Positions 17,752 to 19,298 of a stretch of DNA of 19,298 nucleotides are shown piece after piece. The number at the start of each line of letters is the position of its first letter. Position 1 is the stretch's first letter. The notes under the pieces are model-generated. The model worked only from the letters and a program-made list of their open reading frames with translations, was not told the origin of the DNA and searched no databases. The position numbers were made by a program, and so were the translations under genes. Source of the stretch: JAKAXG01 sp035702985 (GTDB lineage: Bacteria > Actinomycetota > Acidimicrobiia > Acidimicrobiales > Palsa-688); contig DASSZD010000158.1 in assembly GCA_035702985.1 (NCBI GenBank), positions 1 to 19,298 on the forward strand, given 5' to 3'.

Positions 17752-18462
17752 CTACTTGGAGGTCGGGCGCTTCGACTTGGGGGGCGTGTAGCGGGCGTTG
17801 GGCCGGGGGCCGCTGACCGGCTCCTGCCCCTTGCCCCGCCGGCCCCGCCGGCCCGCCGGCGCGGTCCCGGCCGCCCCTCGGGCCCCGGCCCGCCCCGAGC
17901 CCTTGCCGCTGGACGACGCCCCACGAGGGGCGGCCCCGCGCCGGGCCAGCTTGGGCGTGGCCCGCCGTTGCCGCTGGGTGATGATGAGCCCGTACGCCAT
18001 GGGAACGACCAGGGCGAAGATGTGGGCGATGGCCATGCTGTTCGGGACCGGGGGGAGGGTCACGAAGAAGGCGGCCACGATGGCGCCGAACCCGGCCGCC
18101 ATGCGGTTCCTGGTCTGGATGACCGCGAAGAAGGCGATAGAGGCGGCCACGCCCACGGCGGCCAGCGTGGTCGGCGGGTGGGTCGGAGCACCCTTGCCGT
18201 GGGTGATGGTCAGGTTGAGGATGGCCACGACGAGCAGTTCCAGCCCGACGACGTATCCGTAGAGCGGTTCCGATCCCCGCATCGCAGACGGCTTGAGTCC
18301 GTCGGCCGGCGTCCCATCCACCACCGGGTCCGGCTCGCGGGCGGCGCGGCCGCTCCCGGCGCCGGCCGGACGGGACCACAGGGAGGAGAAACGGGAGGCG
18401 GAGGAAGGGCTGTCGACCTCGACCTCGTCAGCGACCGGGGACCGGCGGGAGAAGAGACCCAT
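17752..18462 (-). CDS. Unrecognised four-helix membrane protein with basic tail
   Basis: A 236-residue protein. Residues 1-65 are polar and probably cytoplasmic. Hydrophobic segments at about 67-87, 98-117, 121-138 and 142-162 should span the membrane. Residues 163-236 are very rich in Arg, Lys, Gly and Ala and end in PPKSKRPTSK, likely a cytoplasmic tail able to touch nucleic acid or acidic lipid head groups. I do not recognise the family. The ATG starts 5 bases after the stop of the 143-residue gene, so the two form a unit. Confidence 0.7.
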   Translation of the reverse strand: MGLFSRRSPVADEVEVDSPSSASRFSSLWSRPAGAGSGRAAREPDPVVDGTPADGLKPSAMRGSEPLYGYVVGLELLVVAILNLTITHGKGAPTHPPTTLAAVGVAASIAFFAVIQTRNRMAAGFGAIVAAFFVTLPPVPNSMAIAHIFALVVPMAYGLIITQRQRRATPKLARRGAAPRGASSSGKGSGRAGARGAAGTAPAGRRGRRGKGQEPVSGPRPNARYTPPKSKRPTSK

Positions 18463-18467
18463 CGCGG

Positions 18468-18899
18468 TCAGGCGTCGCCGGCGGGATCGTCGGCGTCCTT
18501 GTCACGGTCGGTCAGGAGCCAGGGCCGGATGTTGACCACGCTCTGGCGGGGCCGGCCGTACTCGAAATCCGCCTCCACCGGCAGGTCGTCGGGTGGCTCT
18601 CCGGAGGTCTGCACGACGATGGACGGGTCTTCCCGCTTGGTCTCCAGGGCCTGCTGCAGGCCCAGGGCGAACCCGGTGAGGATGGCACCGGCGGCGCTGC
18701 GCTTGCGCCACGCCTCCACCTTGGGGGGCAGAGCCGTGTGAGGATCGCCCGAATTGGGGTCCCCCGCCCATCCGTCCTCCCACCCCGGCGCCGTCCCGCC
18801 GGTGCCGTCGCCGGTATCCGCCGGCGCCGCGGCGGCTGCCCCGGGCTCGCCATCCTCCCGGTGGGAGTGCTCGGAGCGCTCTGGCTGGTCCATCTCCAC
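18468..18899 (-). CDS. Unrecognised acidic soluble protein
   Basis: A 143-residue protein with an acidic, Gly/Ala-rich N-terminal 55 residues. A likely helix follows (KVEAWRKRSAAGAILTGFAL, running on to about residue 91), then a C-terminal segment DLPVEADFEYGRPRQSVVNI that ends in an acidic tail. There is no signal peptide or membrane span. The frame opens at a GTG (18899). An ATG two codons later is also possible, with GGTGGAG directly before it. It is the first gene of a two-gene unit with the four-helix membrane protein. Function unknown. Confidence 0.65.
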   Translation of the reverse strand: MEMDQPERSEHSHREDGEPGAAAAAPADTGDGTGGTAPGWEDGWAGDPNSGDPHTALPPKVEAWRKRSAAGAILTGFALGLQQALETKREDPSIVVQTSGEPPDDLPVEADFEYGRPRQSVVNIRPWLLTDRDKDADDPAGDA

Positions 18900-18952
18900 C
18901 CATCCAGGCTATCGCCACCACGGGGGCTGCAGCCGACCATCCCCAGAGGGGC

Positions 18953-18990
18953 GACCGGCCACCGACCGGCCACCGACCGGCCACCGACCG
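18953..18990. repeat. 11-base tandem repeat
   Basis: GACCGGCCACC is repeated three times without gaps (18953-18985), and a partial fourth copy follows. It lies in the 247-base region between the 143-residue gene and gltD, where no gene is seen. Confidence 0.85.
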
Positions 18991-19039
18991 CGGCGGACCC
19001 GCCCCCGCCCGGCCCGCCCGTGCCCCAGCCACGGCCGTA

Positions 19040-19132
19040 CGGGACGCCCCGGTACCGGGCCCCCACCGAACGGGACGCCCCGGTACCGGGCCCCCACCGA
19101 ACGGGACGCTAGCCGTCCCCGCACCGGGGCCA
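19040..19132. repeat. 31-base tandem repeat
   Basis: A 31-base unit containing CGGGACGCCCCGGTACCGGG is present twice exactly (19040-19070, 19071-19101). A diverged third copy runs to about 19132. Each unit is itself partly palindromic around GGTACC. No spacers separate the copies, so it is not CRISPR. It lies directly downstream of gltD. Confidence 0.85.
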
Positions 19133-19146
19133 CACCGAACCGGCAA

Positions 19147-19298
19147 CTAGCCGTTCGGCAGCGGCGCCGGCAGGAGGGTGGACCCAGTCAGGTACCGGTC
19201 CACGTGCATGGCCGCCGAGCGGCCCTCGGCGATGGCCCACACGATGAGGCTCTGGCCCCGACCGGCGTCGCCGCAGACGAACACCCCGGGCCGGGACG
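19147..19298 (-). CDS. gltD: Glutamate synthase small subunit, C-terminal end
   Basis: Only the last 49 codons and the TAG stop are inside the window; the gene continues beyond the right edge. The visible protein reads GVFVCGDAGRGQSLIVWAIA, then EGRSAAMHVDRYLTGSTLLP. This is the conserved C-terminus of the FAD/NADPH-dependent beta subunit of glutamate synthase, with its GD(A/M)xRGQSLVVWAI block that contacts FAD. This subunit supplies electrons from NADPH to the large subunit for glutamate formation from glutamine and 2-oxoglutarate. Confidence 0.9.
   Translation of the reverse strand, partial: SRPGVFVCGDAGRGQSLIVWAIAEGRSAAMHVDRYLTGSTLLPAPLPNG

Overview
The window is a very GC-rich stretch of bacterial chromosome with dense, tightly packed genes, GTG as well as ATG starts, and hairpins without U-tracts. 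Together with a LAFTG-type (class E sortase) surface protein, a DUF4012 protein and TetR/HAD-IB lipid genes, this points to a high-GC actinobacterium. An Acidimicrobiia-like lineage is my guess from gene flavour, not something the sequence proves. No rRNA, tRNA, CRISPR array, transposase or phage gene was seen.

Left part (1-8042): the 3' nine-tenths of aconitase (acnA) enters from the left edge and ends at a long hairpin followed by degenerate GC-rich repeats. Convergent to it are a 105-residue secreted protein with a LAFTG anchor and, upstream of that, an 801-residue membrane DUF4012 protein. Divergent from DUF4012 is a metY-type O-acetylhomoserine sulfhydrylase, which meets a convergent LysR regulator 10 bases after its stop.

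Centre (8043-10510): an AT-richer control region with a perfect 14-bp hairpin precedes a two-gene plus-strand unit. The first gene is a HAD-IB phosphatase fused to a PlsC acyltransferase. The second, overlapping it by 8 bases, is a membrane protein with a repetitive Pro/Gly-rich N-terminus.

Core of interest (10511-17274): a four-gene minus-strand operon with start/stop overlaps or 2-base gaps. In transcription order it encodes a fatty acyl-CoA reductase-like SDR fused to a HAD-IB domain, a zinc-dependent alcohol dehydrogenase, an atypical member of the nickel lactate-racemase (LarA/DUF2088) family, and a PlsC acyltransferase. A divergent TetR regulator shares a 30-40 base control region with it. 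That region has at its centre a perfect 12-bp palindrome, TACCATATGGTA, which overlaps the likely -10 boxes of both genes. The gene set suggests reduction or oxidation of an acyl chain, stereochemical change at a hydroxy-acid carbon, and esterification into a lipid. The actual product is unknown, and this is the best candidate here for an undescribed pathway.

Right part (17275-19298): a 477-base non-coding stretch full of short tandem and inverted repeats, a two-gene unit of unrecognised proteins (an acidic soluble protein and a four-helix membrane protein with a basic tail), another repeat-rich intergenic region, and the C-terminal 49 codons of the glutamate synthase small subunit (gltD) running off the right edge.
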